Assembly (NCBI GenBank): GCA_022072505.1
Contig: JAJVHU010000039.1
Span: 1-64,000, forward strand
Direction: 5' to 3'
From: Phycisphaerae bacterium
GTDB taxonomy: Bacteria > Planctomycetota > Phycisphaerae > UBA1845
DNA: 64,000 nucleotides
Below, piece after piece: positions 44,427 through 55,681 of this stretch. The position numbers and the translations under genes were made by a program. Position 1 is the stretch's first letter. Every line of letters begins with the position of its first letter. The notes under the pieces were generated by a model, which made no database searches, was not told the DNA's origin, and worked only from the letters and a program-made list of their open reading frames with translations.

Positions 44427-44900
44427 ATGAAAGAGATTCACGGACAATTGAAGGCGGACGGTCGGCGTTTTGCGTTGGTGGTCGCTCGCTTCAACGAGTT
44501 CATCACGAAACACCTGGTGGACGGAGCGGAGGACGCTTTGCGGCGGCACGGGGCGCGGGACAGCGATCTGGCGCGCGTGTACGTGCCCGGCGCGTTCGAG
44601 CTGCCGCCGGCGGCGCGGAAGCTGGCTGAATCCGGGAAGTTTCATGCGATCATCGCGCTGGGCTGCGTCATCCGCGGGCAGACGCCGCATTTCGAGTACG
44701 TCGCCGGAGAGGCGGCGCGCGGGCTGGGGTGGGTCGCGCTGCACACGGGCGTGCCGACGTCTTTCGGCGTGTTGACGTGCGACACGCTCGAGCAGGCGAT
44801 CGAGCGCGCCGGGAGCAAGGCCGGGAACAAGGGCGCGGACGCCGCCGTGACGGCGATCGAGATGATCGGCGTGCTCGAGCAGGTGGCGCGGCTGGAGTAG
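44427..44900 (+). CDS. ribH: 6,7-dimethyl-8-ribityllumazine synthase
   Basis: 157 residues from ATG 44427 (GGGAG 7 bp upstream). Conserved elements: [10 protein letters not shown] (substrate binding), [20 protein letters not shown]88FEYV with the catalytic histidine, and [10 protein letters not shown]. It condenses the pyrimidine and the four-carbon sugar phosphate in riboflavin synthesis. First gene of a tight operon with nusB (7 bp) and ftsY (12 bp). Confidence 0.96.
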   Translation: MKEIHGQLKADGRRFALVVARFNEFITKHLVDGAEDALRRHGARDSDLARVYVPGAFELPPAARKLAESGKFHAIIALGCVIRGQTPHFEYVAGEAARGLGWVALHTGVPTSFGVLTCDTLEQAIERAGSKAGNKGADAAVTAIEMIGVLEQVARLE

Positions 44901-44907
44901 CCCGGGG

Positions 44908-45363
44908 ATGAGCGTGGATCCGGAAGCGTTGACGCCGCTGCATCACAGTCCCCGACGGGTGGGGAGGATTCTGGCGTTGCAGCTCCTGTGTCAGGCGGAG
45001 ATTCTCGGGGACGAGGGGTGGTCGCAGGCGTCGGAGTTTCTCGCGGAGAGCGGCGCGCCGCCGGAGTCCTCGCGGTATGCGCAGGATCTTGCGTCGCGGG
45101 CGTGGAGCAGCCGCGAGGCGTGGGACCGGCGGATGACGGCGGCCGCGCCGCAGTGGCCGGCGGAGCGGATGTCGAGCGTCGAGCGGAACATTCTGCGCGT
45201 GGCGGTGGAGGAGATGATGAGCGGCGTGGTTCCGCCGAAGGCGGCGATCGACGAGGCGATCGAGATCGCGCGGGAGTTCGGCGGGGCGGACTCGCCGCGT
45301 TTCATCAACGGCGTGCTGGACGGCGTCTACCGGAAAATGCGGGAGGAGACAGGGGAAGCGTAG
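44908..45363 (+). CDS. nusB: Transcription antitermination factor NusB
   Basis: 151 residues. NusB helices are recognisable: GRILALQLLCQAEI at the start, SSVERNILRVAVEEMM, PPKAAIDEAIEIAREFGG and FINGVLDGVYRKM. It acts with NusE on boxA RNA in rRNA antitermination. The ribH-nusB order is common in bacteria. Confidence 0.95.
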   Translation: MSVDPEALTPLHHSPRRVGRILALQLLCQAEILGDEGWSQASEFLAESGAPPESSRYAQDLASRAWSSREAWDRRMTAAAPQWPAERMSSVERNILRVAVEEMMSGVVPPKAAIDEAIEIAREFGGADSPRFINGVLDGVYRKMREETGEA

Positions 45364-45375
45364 CGGCGGACGACG

Positions 45376-46290
45376 ATGGGCTTATTCGAGCGGTTCAAAC
45401 AGGGGTTAAGCAAGACGCGCGAGAAGCTGGCGGGCGGATTCCGCGCCGTGCTGCGCATCGGACAGAAGATCGACCCGAGCACGCTCGATCGCCTCGAGGA
45501 GTCGATGCTCCTGTCCGACTTCGGTCCGGCCGCCACCGCCGCGTTGATTCAGACCGCCCGCGACGGGTGGAAGAGCGGCCAGATCAAGGAAGAACACGAA
45601 GTCATCGACTACCTCAAGCAGAGGATCATCGAGCGCTGGCCGGAGGACGACCGGTCGCTGACGTTCGCGGCGAGCGGTCCGACCGTGATCCTTATGACCG
45701 GCATCAACGGTTCGGGAAAAACGACGAGCGTGGCGAAGCTCGCGCACTGGCTGACGGCGCAGGGCAAGAAGGTGATTCTCGGAGCGTGCGACACGTACCG
45801 GGCGGCGGCGGTGGAGCAGCTTTCGGTCTGGGCGCAGCGCACGGGCGTGCAGATCGTGAAGCACGATCAGGGGGCTGATCCCGGCGCGGTGGCATACGAC
45901 GCCTGCGATGCGGCGCTGGCGAGAGGCGCGGACGTGCTGCTGATCGACACCGCGGGGCGTCTGCACACGCAGGATCACCTGATGCGCGAACTCGGAAAGA
46001 TTCAGCGCGTCGTCGAGCGCAGGATCGAGGGCGCGCCGCACGAGGTTCTGATCGTGCTGGACGCCACGATCGGGCAGAACGCGCTTCAGCAGGCGCGGAT
46101 GTTTTCGGAACACGTGCGCATCACCGGGATTTTTCTGGCGAAGCTGGACGGCAGCGCGAAGGGCGGGGTCGTCGTCTCGATCCGCGACGCGCTCCACGTG
46201 CCGGTGAAGTTCGTGGGTCTCGGCGAGAAGCCCGCCGACGTCGAACCTTTTGATCCGAAGATTTTCGTGGACGCCTTGTTCTCGGAATGA
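45376..46290 (+). CDS. ftsY: Signal recognition particle receptor FtsY
   Basis: 304 residues. N-terminal four-helix domain (about 1-90), then the GTPase: G1 GINGSGK115TT, DTYRAAAVEQL, G3 DTAGRL, G4 as AKLDGSAKGG, and GLGEKPADVEPF. It docks SRP-ribosome complexes at the membrane. It lacks the long acidic A-domain of E. coli FtsY. It overlaps or abuts the aminotransferase gene at ATGA. Confidence 0.96.
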   Translation: MGLFERFKQGLSKTREKLAGGFRAVLRIGQKIDPSTLDRLEESMLLSDFGPAATAALIQTARDGWKSGQIKEEHEVIDYLKQRIIERWPEDDRSLTFAASGPTVILMTGINGSGKTTSVAKLAHWLTAQGKKVILGACDTYRAAAVEQLSVWAQRTGVQIVKHDQGADPGAVAYDACDAALARGADVLLIDTAGRLHTQDHLMRELGKIQRVVERRIEGAPHEVLIVLDATIGQNALQQARMFSEHVRITGIFLAKLDGSAKGGVVVSIRDALHVPVKFVGLGEKPADVEPFDPKIFVDALFSE

Positions 46291-46343
46291 GGCGCCCCGG
46301 AGCGCTTTCGCGCGTCACGGACCGAGGGAAAGATGAGCGGAAC

Positions 46344-47432
46344 ATGCGGATCCCGCCGGTGGAGTTCCTGATCTGGGCGAAGCGACATCGCCGCGTGCGC
46401 TACGAGATGACTCTCAGCGGCGCGCCTCCCGTCGATCTCGCGGATTTCGACGCCGAACCCGAACACGTCGAGATCCGGATTCGCGGCGTGGACGGCGATC
46501 CGCGGATCATCGACGCCGTCGCGCGGCGTTACGGCGTCGATCCGCGGGGCGTCGTCCCCGTGCCGGGCGCGAGCGGCGGAAACTTCGTGGTGATGGCGAC
46601 GGCGGACCGGACGAGGCCGATTCTGATCGAGAAGCCGGTTTACGGCCCGATGCGCCGCGCGGCCGCCTTCTTCAACGCGCGCCTCATTCCCCTCGCGCGC
46701 CGACCGGAACAGGACTTCCGCCTTGACCCGCAGGAGCTTCGCGCGGGGCTTCAGGCGGGCGCGGGAGTCGTGTATCTGAGCAACCTGCACAACCCCTCGG
46801 GGCAGCCGATCGACGCACGACGGATGCGGGAGATCGCAGGCGCGGCGGATGAGTTCGGCGCCATCGTCGTCGTGGACGAGGTTTATCTCGACTACGCCCA
46901 CGTCAATCTGGGCGCGCCGAGATGGACGGCGGCGTCGCTCGCCGACAACGTCGTCGTGGTCAACTCGCTCACCAAGGTCTACGGCGCGGGGGCGCTTCGG
47001 CTCGGGTGGCTGATTACGACGCCTGCGCGGGCCCGGCATTTCCGGCGGATGATGGATTATCTCAACGTCGAGCATCCGGCGCCGGCCACGTCGCTGGGTC
47101 TGCGGGCTTTCGAGCGGATCGACCGGCTCGAGGCGCGAACGCGGGAGTTGTACAGGCGCGCCCGTCCGGTCGTGGCGGACTGGCTTGCCTCTTGTGCGGA
47201 ATTGCACGCTTATCCAAATCACGGCGCGATCTTCGAGTGCGTGCGCCTGCCGAGGGGCGTTAAGGCGGGCGACCTCTCAAAACTCCTTTACCGCGAGCAT
47301 CAGACGCGCGTGGTTCCGGGAGAGTTCTTCAACCTGCCGGATCACATCCGCGTCAGCACGACGCTGGCGCCGGACGACCTTCGCACCGGGCTTGCGAACA
47401 TCGCCGAGGGCGTCCGCCGCCTCAGACGGTGA
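46344..47432 (+). CDS. PLP-dependent class I/II aminotransferase
   Basis: 362 residues from ATG 46344 (GAGCGG just before). An ATG at 46287 overlapping the ftsY stop would add 19 residues. Motifs of the fold: ASGGNFVVM (cofactor phosphate), YLSNLHNPSGQPID, VVDEVYLDY, and NSLTK211VYGAGALRLGW with the lysine that binds PLP. The C-terminal arm has NLPDHIRVSTTL. It resembles aminotransferases of histidinol-phosphate or aromatic type, but the substrate is not clear. Confidence 0.9.
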   Translation: MRIPPVEFLIWAKRHRRVRYEMTLSGAPPVDLADFDAEPEHVEIRIRGVDGDPRIIDAVARRYGVDPRGVVPVPGASGGNFVVMATADRTRPILIEKPVYGPMRRAAAFFNARLIPLARRPEQDFRLDPQELRAGLQAGAGVVYLSNLHNPSGQPIDARRMREIAGAADEFGAIVVVDEVYLDYAHVNLGAPRWTAASLADNVVVVNSLTKVYGAGALRLGWLITTPARARHFRRMMDYLNVEHPAPATSLGLRAFERIDRLEARTRELYRRARPVVADWLASCAELHAYPNHGAIFECVRLPRGVKAGDLSKLLYREHQTRVVPGEFFNLPDHIRVSTTLAPDDLRTGLANIAEGVRRLRR

Positions 47433-47599
47433 GTTGCGCGGGGGCGAGGGCGGCCGGGCGTTTTCCGCCGCGTTTTTCCCGGGTGTACGACTTTGTCGCG
47501 CCTCCAACCTTGACCGGTCGGCGCTGTCTTACGGACGGATCGGCGGTCAGCGTGGCCGCCGGAACTTCCGGGGACAGCCTGAAAAAAGGAGGCTCGACG

Positions 47600-48385
47600 A
47601 TGTTCGGCGCAACAAAACTCGGTGGAAGGAAACTCCTTCGCCTCGCGCCGTGGCTGTGCGCAGCCGGCGGGGTGATGTGCGGTGCGGCGATGCCCGCCCG
47701 GGCGGATCACACGTGCGGTCCGCAGTGTCGGCGGGTCTGGGTGGCTCCGGTGTACGAAAAACGATCGCGGATCGTCGTGACTGCGGCGAAGTACGAAGAT
47801 GTCGTTCGTCGCGTCTGGCGCGAGGCGGTGTACGAGGAGCGGCGCGTTCTGACGAAGGTTCCGGCGGAGTTCCGGTGGGTTGAGCGGCCCGTGTACGATC
47901 GCTACGGACGCGTGATCGGATACGAGCGGGTGGAAGAGCTGGTTCGTCCCGCGTACGACCGCTGGGAAGTGCATAAGATTCTGATCTGCCCGGGCCGGTG
48001 GGAGGAAATCCGCGAGCGCGTGTTGATCTGCCCGGAGAAGCGCGAAGTGATCTGGGAAGACGTGCTGGTGTGCGAAGGATACTGGAAGATGATGTGCAAC
48101 GATCGTCCGATCCCGCTGATCGAGGATCTGAAAAACAGCACTCGTCCGCATGCTCTCCCGGTGACGCCGATCACCGTCCGGCCGATCGGCGGCGGGTTCG
48201 GGGGGCGCGGATTCGGCGACGACCGGGACGGTTTTGAGCGGACCGGGTTCGACTTCCGGTTCGAGGATCGCCTCGGCGGGACGGAAAGGGATCGCGGGTT
48301 CGAGTTCCGTGGCGGGAGTGCGAAGCGCGTTGAGGTTCCCGCGAAAGCGCCGGTGAGCAAGCGCCCGGCGGCTGCGGGACGGTGA
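47600..48385 (+). CDS. Secreted hypothetical protein with tyrosine/glutamate-rich repeats
   Basis: 261 residues from ATG 47600; AAGGAGG (47586-47592) 7 bp upstream is the strongest ribosome site in the window. Signal peptide about 1-35 (ending PARA), then degenerate repeats such as WVAPVYEKRSRIV, VWREAVYEERRVL and VWVERP-like segments (RWVERPVYDRYGRVI), and two CPGRWEEIRERVLICPEKRE segments. The tail is Gly/Arg-rich. Similar repeat proteins occur in planctomycetes; role unknown. Confidence 0.8.
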   Translation: MFGATKLGGRKLLRLAPWLCAAGGVMCGAAMPARADHTCGPQCRRVWVAPVYEKRSRIVVTAAKYEDVVRRVWREAVYEERRVLTKVPAEFRWVERPVYDRYGRVIGYERVEELVRPAYDRWEVHKILICPGRWEEIRERVLICPEKREVIWEDVLVCEGYWKMMCNDRPIPLIEDLKNSTRPHALPVTPITVRPIGGGFGGRGFGDDRDGFERTGFDFRFEDRLGGTERDRGFEFRGGSAKRVEVPAKAPVSKRPAAAGR

Positions 48386-48436
48386 CGGGGAAATCACGCA
48401 CGGTGACCTGACGCGTGCAACCGGGGTGACAACGGC

Positions 48437-48483
48437 GCCCCCTCCTTTCGGGTTCATCCGAGGGGAGGGGGCATGTTGCTTTT
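48437..48483 (+). terminator. Rho-independent terminator
   Basis: GCCCCCTCC (48437-48445) and GGAGGGGGC (48464-48472) form a perfect 9-bp stem with an 18-nt loop, followed by ATGTTGCTTTT. Confidence 0.7.
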
Positions 48484-48575
48484 GCGAACCGATGTTATCA
48501 TTCTCACGGGGCGCGGCGTCCGGCTCCGCCGTGCTCCGATTACAACGATGCGTCGCATGTTGGGGACTTTCGTTC

Positions 48576-49235
48576 ATGTATTTCGCACGCGAGGGTGCGC
48601 GTGAAATCCTGATCGCCACGTTTCTGCTGGGGATGCTGGGGTGGCTGGCGAGCCTGTTGTGGTGGCCCCTGGTCATTCCTTTCGGGCTGATCTGGCTGTG
48701 GGCGCTGGCGTTTTTTCGTGATCCGCCGCGGCGGATTCGCGTGCGGCAGGGCGAACTCTGCTCCCCGGCCGACGGGCGGGTGACCGAGATCACCGAGCTG
48801 GATCATCATGATATTCTTGGCGGACCTGCGGTCCGCATCGGAATTTTCCTGAGCATTTTCGACGTACACATCAACCGCGCGCCCTGCACCGGGCGCGTCC
48901 GCTCGTTGACTTACGAGGCGGGCGAGTTTCTGGATGCGCGCCATCCCGAATCCGGAAAGCGGAATGAAAGCAACAGCATTCTGCTGGACCCGGAATCACC
49001 GCTGCCGGGTCCGGTCGAGGTGCGTCAGGTGGCCGGAAAGGTGGCCCGCCGGATCATCTGCCGCGTCGTTGCGCACCAGCCTGTTGCGGCGGGGGATCGC
49101 ATCGGGTTGATCAAATTCGGTTCCCGCACGGAATTGATCCTCCCGAAAACCGCGGGAACGCGCATCCTTGTTTCAATCGGAACGCGCGTTTATGCGGGTT
49201 TGACCGTTCTGGCGAGCCAGTGTCCCCCTGTCTGA
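48576..49235 (+). CDS. psd: Phosphatidylserine decarboxylase, short type
   Basis: 219 residues from ATG 48576. Two hydrophobic segments at the N-terminus (LIATFLLGMLGWLASLLWW) are followed by SPADGRVTEI, IFLSIFDVHINRAP, and the self-cleavage site FGS183RTELILP, where the serine becomes the pyruvoyl cofactor (GS-R rather than GST). It makes phosphatidylethanolamine at the membrane. The usual neighbour pssA is not seen here. Confidence 0.94.
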   Translation: MYFAREGAREILIATFLLGMLGWLASLLWWPLVIPFGLIWLWALAFFRDPPRRIRVRQGELCSPADGRVTEITELDHHDILGGPAVRIGIFLSIFDVHINRAPCTGRVRSLTYEAGEFLDARHPESGKRNESNSILLDPESPLPGPVEVRQVAGKVARRIICRVVAHQPVAAGDRIGLIKFGSRTELILPKTAGTRILVSIGTRVYAGLTVLASQCPPV

Positions 49236-49280
49236 GGCGATGACCCGTCGCCTCTGGGATTCCACCCCCTGCGATCCTGT

Positions 49281-49322
49281 GTGTCTTATACATAAGTTGT
49301 TTTTATTTAGTATGTTATGTTC
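49281..49322. other. AT-rich island upstream of dnaA, candidate oriC element
   Basis: TTATACATAA lies inside the palindrome CTTAT-AC-ATAAG (49284-49295) and resembles a DnaA box (8 of 9 to TTATNCACA); it is followed by TTGTTTTTATTTAG and TATGTTATG. This is one of the least GC-rich stretches in the window. Position before dnaA favours an origin element or the dnaA promoter. No cluster of DnaA boxes is visible. Confidence 0.3.
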
Positions 49323-49438
49323 ATTCCCGTGGCGGGTCTTCCCGGTGGCGGCGGGCCCGAATTCCGGTACAATGCCGGGTCGCCTGGGCGGTCTGTTTTT
49401 CGTGGTTCCGCGATGGGGGTGGGTTGGGGTTTTTCGTC

Positions 49439-50845
49439 ATGCCTGCGGTGGGATACGGGTTGTGGACCAGCTTGCTGGACTGTGTGCGGGAGACCGCACC
49501 CGGAGTCACCCGATCCTGGTTCTCGCAGCTTTCCCCGGGCGACATAAACGGCGGGATTCTTCGCATTTACGCTCGTCAGCCGGAGCATCTCGCTTATCTG
49601 ACGCGCCACGCCCGTCCGGCATTCGTCGATGCCGCGAGGAGAGTGACCGGTCGCTTGATGACGTTGGAGTTCGAGCTGGTCCGGAATGCCCCGGATTTGA
49701 CGCTCCAGACCGGAACGGCGGATCCGCTTGGATCCTCCGACGAGGGGGACTGCTTTCAACCTCCGGTCCTGACTCCGGATTACACGTTCGAGGCGCTCTC
49801 GGTGGGCCCGCATAACCGCTTGGCGCATGCGGCGGCGGTCGCCGTCGCCGAAGGAAAGGGCGCGTACAATCCGCTTTATGTTTACGGCGCGCCGGGGATG
49901 GGCAAGACCCACCTTCTTCAGGCGATCTGCTGGCGGGTCAGGCAGAAGTGTCCGGAGCGCACGGTCCTTTATGTTTCGGCGGATCGATTTTCGACGGGGT
50001 TTCTCTGGAGCAGCGATCGTTCCCGGCAGGACGAGTTCCGCCGGCGTTTCCGCGGGCTGGATCTTCTGGTGCTGGATGATCTGCATCGGCTGGCGGACCG
50101 TGAGCGGAGTCAGGAGGAGTTTTTTCACGTTCTGAACGAGATGCGCGGTCGCGGCGGGGTCGTTGTCGTCAGTTCGGACGTTCCCTCCTCGAATCTGAAG
50201 GGTTTCGCGGAGCGACTGACCAGCCGGCTGGGTTCAGGGCTGGTCGCTCCGCTGGACGCTCCGTGCTACGAGGCCAGACTGGCGATTCTGGTCCGGGCGG
50301 TTACATTAAAATATGTCGATGCACCGCGAGAGGTGCAGGAGTTCGTCGCCGCGCGGGTCGCGGGGAGTCCGCGCGATCTGATCGAAGCGCTGCTTCGGGT
50401 GGACGCTCTCGCGCATTCGACGGGCGCGGCGGTTTCCCTGTCCATCGCCCGACAGGCGCTGGGGGATGCCCCTCGCACGTCGGTCGGTCTGGCGACGATT
50501 CTGGACGTCATTCGTCGCCGGTTCGGTTTGCGCGCTGAAGACGTCATCGGTCCGCGGCGTCCGCGCTCCCTGGCCGGACCGCGTCAGATCGGGATGTATC
50601 TGGCTCGGCATATGACGCGGCACAGTCTGCAGGAGATCGGAGCGTTTTTCGGCGGACGGGATCACACAACCGTCATTCACGGTGTTCGGACCGTCGCGGG
50701 GCAGATCGAAGGATCGGAAGAGTTTCGGACCCTGATCGACGAGTTGAGGCTGGCGATCCTGGCGGGGCCGCCCTGTGAGTCCGCTGACATGACGGTGGAG
50801 AAGGAGGCGTCGCCGACGGCATACAAGGTTGCCGCCGGAGGATGA
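49439..50845 (+). CDS. dnaA: Chromosomal replication initiator DnaA
   Basis: 468 residues from ATG 49439. Domain I about 1-80; short linker; AAA+ domain III with Walker A GAPGMGK156TH, Walker B LLVLDDLHRL and VVVSSDVP (sensor I); domain IV with the DnaA signature FFGGRDHTTVIHGVR, which binds DnaA boxes. It unwinds oriC and loads the helicase. It heads a cluster with dnaN, DUF721 and gyrB. Confidence 0.96.
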   Translation: MPAVGYGLWTSLLDCVRETAPGVTRSWFSQLSPGDINGGILRIYARQPEHLAYLTRHARPAFVDAARRVTGRLMTLEFELVRNAPDLTLQTGTADPLGSSDEGDCFQPPVLTPDYTFEALSVGPHNRLAHAAAVAVAEGKGAYNPLYVYGAPGMGKTHLLQAICWRVRQKCPERTVLYVSADRFSTGFLWSSDRSRQDEFRRRFRGLDLLVLDDLHRLADRERSQEEFFHVLNEMRGRGGVVVVSSDVPSSNLKGFAERLTSRLGSGLVAPLDAPCYEARLAILVRAVTLKYVDAPREVQEFVAARVAGSPRDLIEALLRVDALAHSTGAAVSLSIARQALGDAPRTSVGLATILDVIRRRFGLRAEDVIGPRRPRSLAGPRQIGMYLARHMTRHSLQEIGAFFGGRDHTTVIHGVRTVAGQIEGSEEFRTLIDELRLAILAGPPCESADMTVEKEASPTAYKVAAGG

Positions 50846-51138
50846 TGAAGGGATGTTCAATTTCCTGTGCAAAGCCGCGTTTTTCGCACCGCGTGGATTT
50901 TGAAAGACTGCGTTCGAGGGATGGGTTGTGCAAAACCGGGAAGTGCGCAACAGCGCGGCCGACAAAGCGATGAACAAGCCGCGGTTGCGGGATTCGGCGA
51001 ATTCGAGGGTTACGGAGTCGTTTTCGGAAACGCACGGATCTCACCGTCACGACGATTACGAAGAAGCATTAAAAGGTTCTTTTCAGAGATAGAGGGCGTC
51101 ACCTGCTCGATCTTAGAGCAGGACGGGAGCGAAATGAC
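50846..51138 (+). other. dnaA-dnaN intergenic region
   Basis: 293 bp without a gene. No consensus DnaA boxes were found. It contains TGTGCAAA twice (50869-, 50926-) and the hairpin at 51102-51122. Confidence 0.5.
51102..51122 (+). promoter_or_regulatory. Hairpin in the dnaN leader
   Basis: CCTGCTC (51102-51108) and GAGCAGG (51116-51122) form a perfect 7-bp stem with loop GATCTTA. It ends 2 bp before the ribosome site CGGGAG and 16 bp before the dnaN ATG, so it could affect initiation or be a small attenuator. Confidence 0.45.
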
Positions 51139-52236
51139 ATGGCGTCAATGAAACTTCGAGTTAACCGACAGGAGTTCGCGGGCGCGCTGACCGCGGTGAC
51201 CGGCGTGGTTGCGACGCGAACGCCGAAACCGGTGCTGCAATGCGTCCTGCTGGACGCCCAACCGGATTCGATGATCGCCTGCTGCACGGACCTCGAGGTG
51301 GGCATGCGTTGCGGCGTCGGGCAGGTGGATGTCGCCTCGCCGGGAGTCGCCCTGGTCAACGCCGAGACCCTCTCGCGGATCGTCCGGGAGAGCGAGGATG
51401 AGACGCTGGATATCGAACTCAAAGGCAACACGCTTCACGTTCGCGGGGAAGGAAGTCATTTTCAGATCGTCGCGTCCGATCCGGAGGAGTTTCCGGTTGT
51501 GGCGCCGTTCGACGAGGACGCGGACGTCACGCTTCCGTCTTCGGATCTTCAGCAGCTTGTTGAGTGGACGGTGTACGCCTGCGCCAAGGAAAGCACGCGT
51601 TACGCCATCAACGGGGTTCTCACCGAACTGAAGGGCGGGACGCTGACGCTGGTGGCGACCGACGGACGCCGGCTGGCGAAGGCGGACTATCACGCCGACG
51701 GGGAGAAAACCGCCCGGGCGATCGTGCCGGTCAAGCCGTTGACGTTGTTCACCCGCCTGTCCGGCGCGGAAGACGAGCCGGCGCACGTCCGGTGGACCGG
51801 CAATCAGTTCATGCTTCGCAGTCGGAACGCGATGATCGTCAGCACGCTCGTCGAGGGGAATTTCCCGAATTATGCGGAGGTGATTCCGCAGGACGGCGAC
51901 AAGACGGCCGAGATCGAGACCGCGGCGCTCCTGAGCGGGTTGCGTCGGGCGGCGTTGCTGACCAACGAGGAGTCGCGCGGCGTTCGTTTCGCCTTCGAGA
52001 AGAACACGCTGACCCTGTCGTCCCGCGCGCCGGAACAGGGGGAGGCGATGATCGCCCTCCCGGCGCGGTACACGGCGGCGCCGATCACGATGGGGTTCAA
52101 CCCCGTGTTCATGATCGACGCGCTCAAGGCGGTCCGCTCGGACCGCGTGACGTTCCAGATGAAGGATCCGCAGAAGCCGGGGCTTTTGAAGACGGACGAG
52201 CGGTTTCTTTACGTGGTCATGCCGGTGAATCTTTGA
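51139..52236 (+). CDS. dnaN: DNA polymerase III beta sliding clamp
   Basis: 365 residues in three repeated clamp domains: MKLRVNRQEFAGAL at the start, ESTRYAINGVLTEL and LVATDGRRLAKADY in the second, and the C-terminal end LLKTDERFLYVVMPVNL, the standard clamp terminus. It forms the ring that tethers DNA polymerase. Confidence 0.97.
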   Translation: MASMKLRVNRQEFAGALTAVTGVVATRTPKPVLQCVLLDAQPDSMIACCTDLEVGMRCGVGQVDVASPGVALVNAETLSRIVRESEDETLDIELKGNTLHVRGEGSHFQIVASDPEEFPVVAPFDEDADVTLPSSDLQQLVEWTVYACAKESTRYAINGVLTELKGGTLTLVATDGRRLAKADYHADGEKTARAIVPVKPLTLFTRLSGAEDEPAHVRWTGNQFMLRSRNAMIVSTLVEGNFPNYAEVIPQDGDKTAEIETAALLSGLRRAALLTNEESRGVRFAFEKNTLTLSSRAPEQGEAMIALPARYTAAPITMGFNPVFMIDALKAVRSDRVTFQMKDPQKPGLLKTDERFLYVVMPVNL

Positions 52237-52269
52237 CGCATCGTCACGACCGGCCAGGCGGGAGGATAC

Positions 52270-55238
<2,969 letters not shown>

Positions 55239-55681
55239 TGAATTCAGCCCCTCCTCGAAGACATGCAGCCGGGCAGCCGATCCGGTTCGCCCGGCGCCCG
55301 GCGCCCGGCCTCTGGAATCCATCGCCTGATAATCCACGGGTTTTTCAGACCCCGGCGCCCCGCAAGGGTTGAAGCGGGCTTGCTCCGCGCGGGTGCGGCG
55401 GGCTATGATTGAGTGACGGACCGGACCGGCCGTGCGGGACGCGATAGGGGGCATGCGCCGCGTCGCCGCAGAAGCAGGCGCAGCACACACCTCGGTCTTG
55501 GGGAGGACGGGGCGGAGCGGCCTGTCAGAACAGTCGGTCGGGTTCAACGGGGGGCTTCCAGAGAGGTTCGCAGCGAAGGCGGCCGCGCGCCCGGCGGGTC
55601 GCGGGCGCTGACAACCTGTTGGCGGCGTCCTCCGGCGTGGTGTGAAGAGCGGTACGGGGCGTCTTGACTCAGGAGGGTGAC
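55239..55681 (+). other. Gene-free region upstream of the protease
   Basis: 443 bp without a credible gene. CGCCCGGCGCCCGGCG near 55295 is a short direct repeat. A promoter-like pair at 55380-55409 is listed separately. Confidence 0.5.
55380..55409 (+). promoter_or_regulatory. Candidate sigma70 promoter of the protease gene
   Basis: TTGCTC (55380-55385), 18 bp, TATGAT (55404-55409). The leader to the ATG at 55682 would be about 265 bp. Confidence 0.35.

Noticed and set aside
49285-49300. CTTATACATAAGT resembles the outer end of IS50/Tn5
   Set aside because: Similarity covers 13 bp only, there is no second end or transposase nearby, and it is better read as part of the AT-rich dnaA upstream region.
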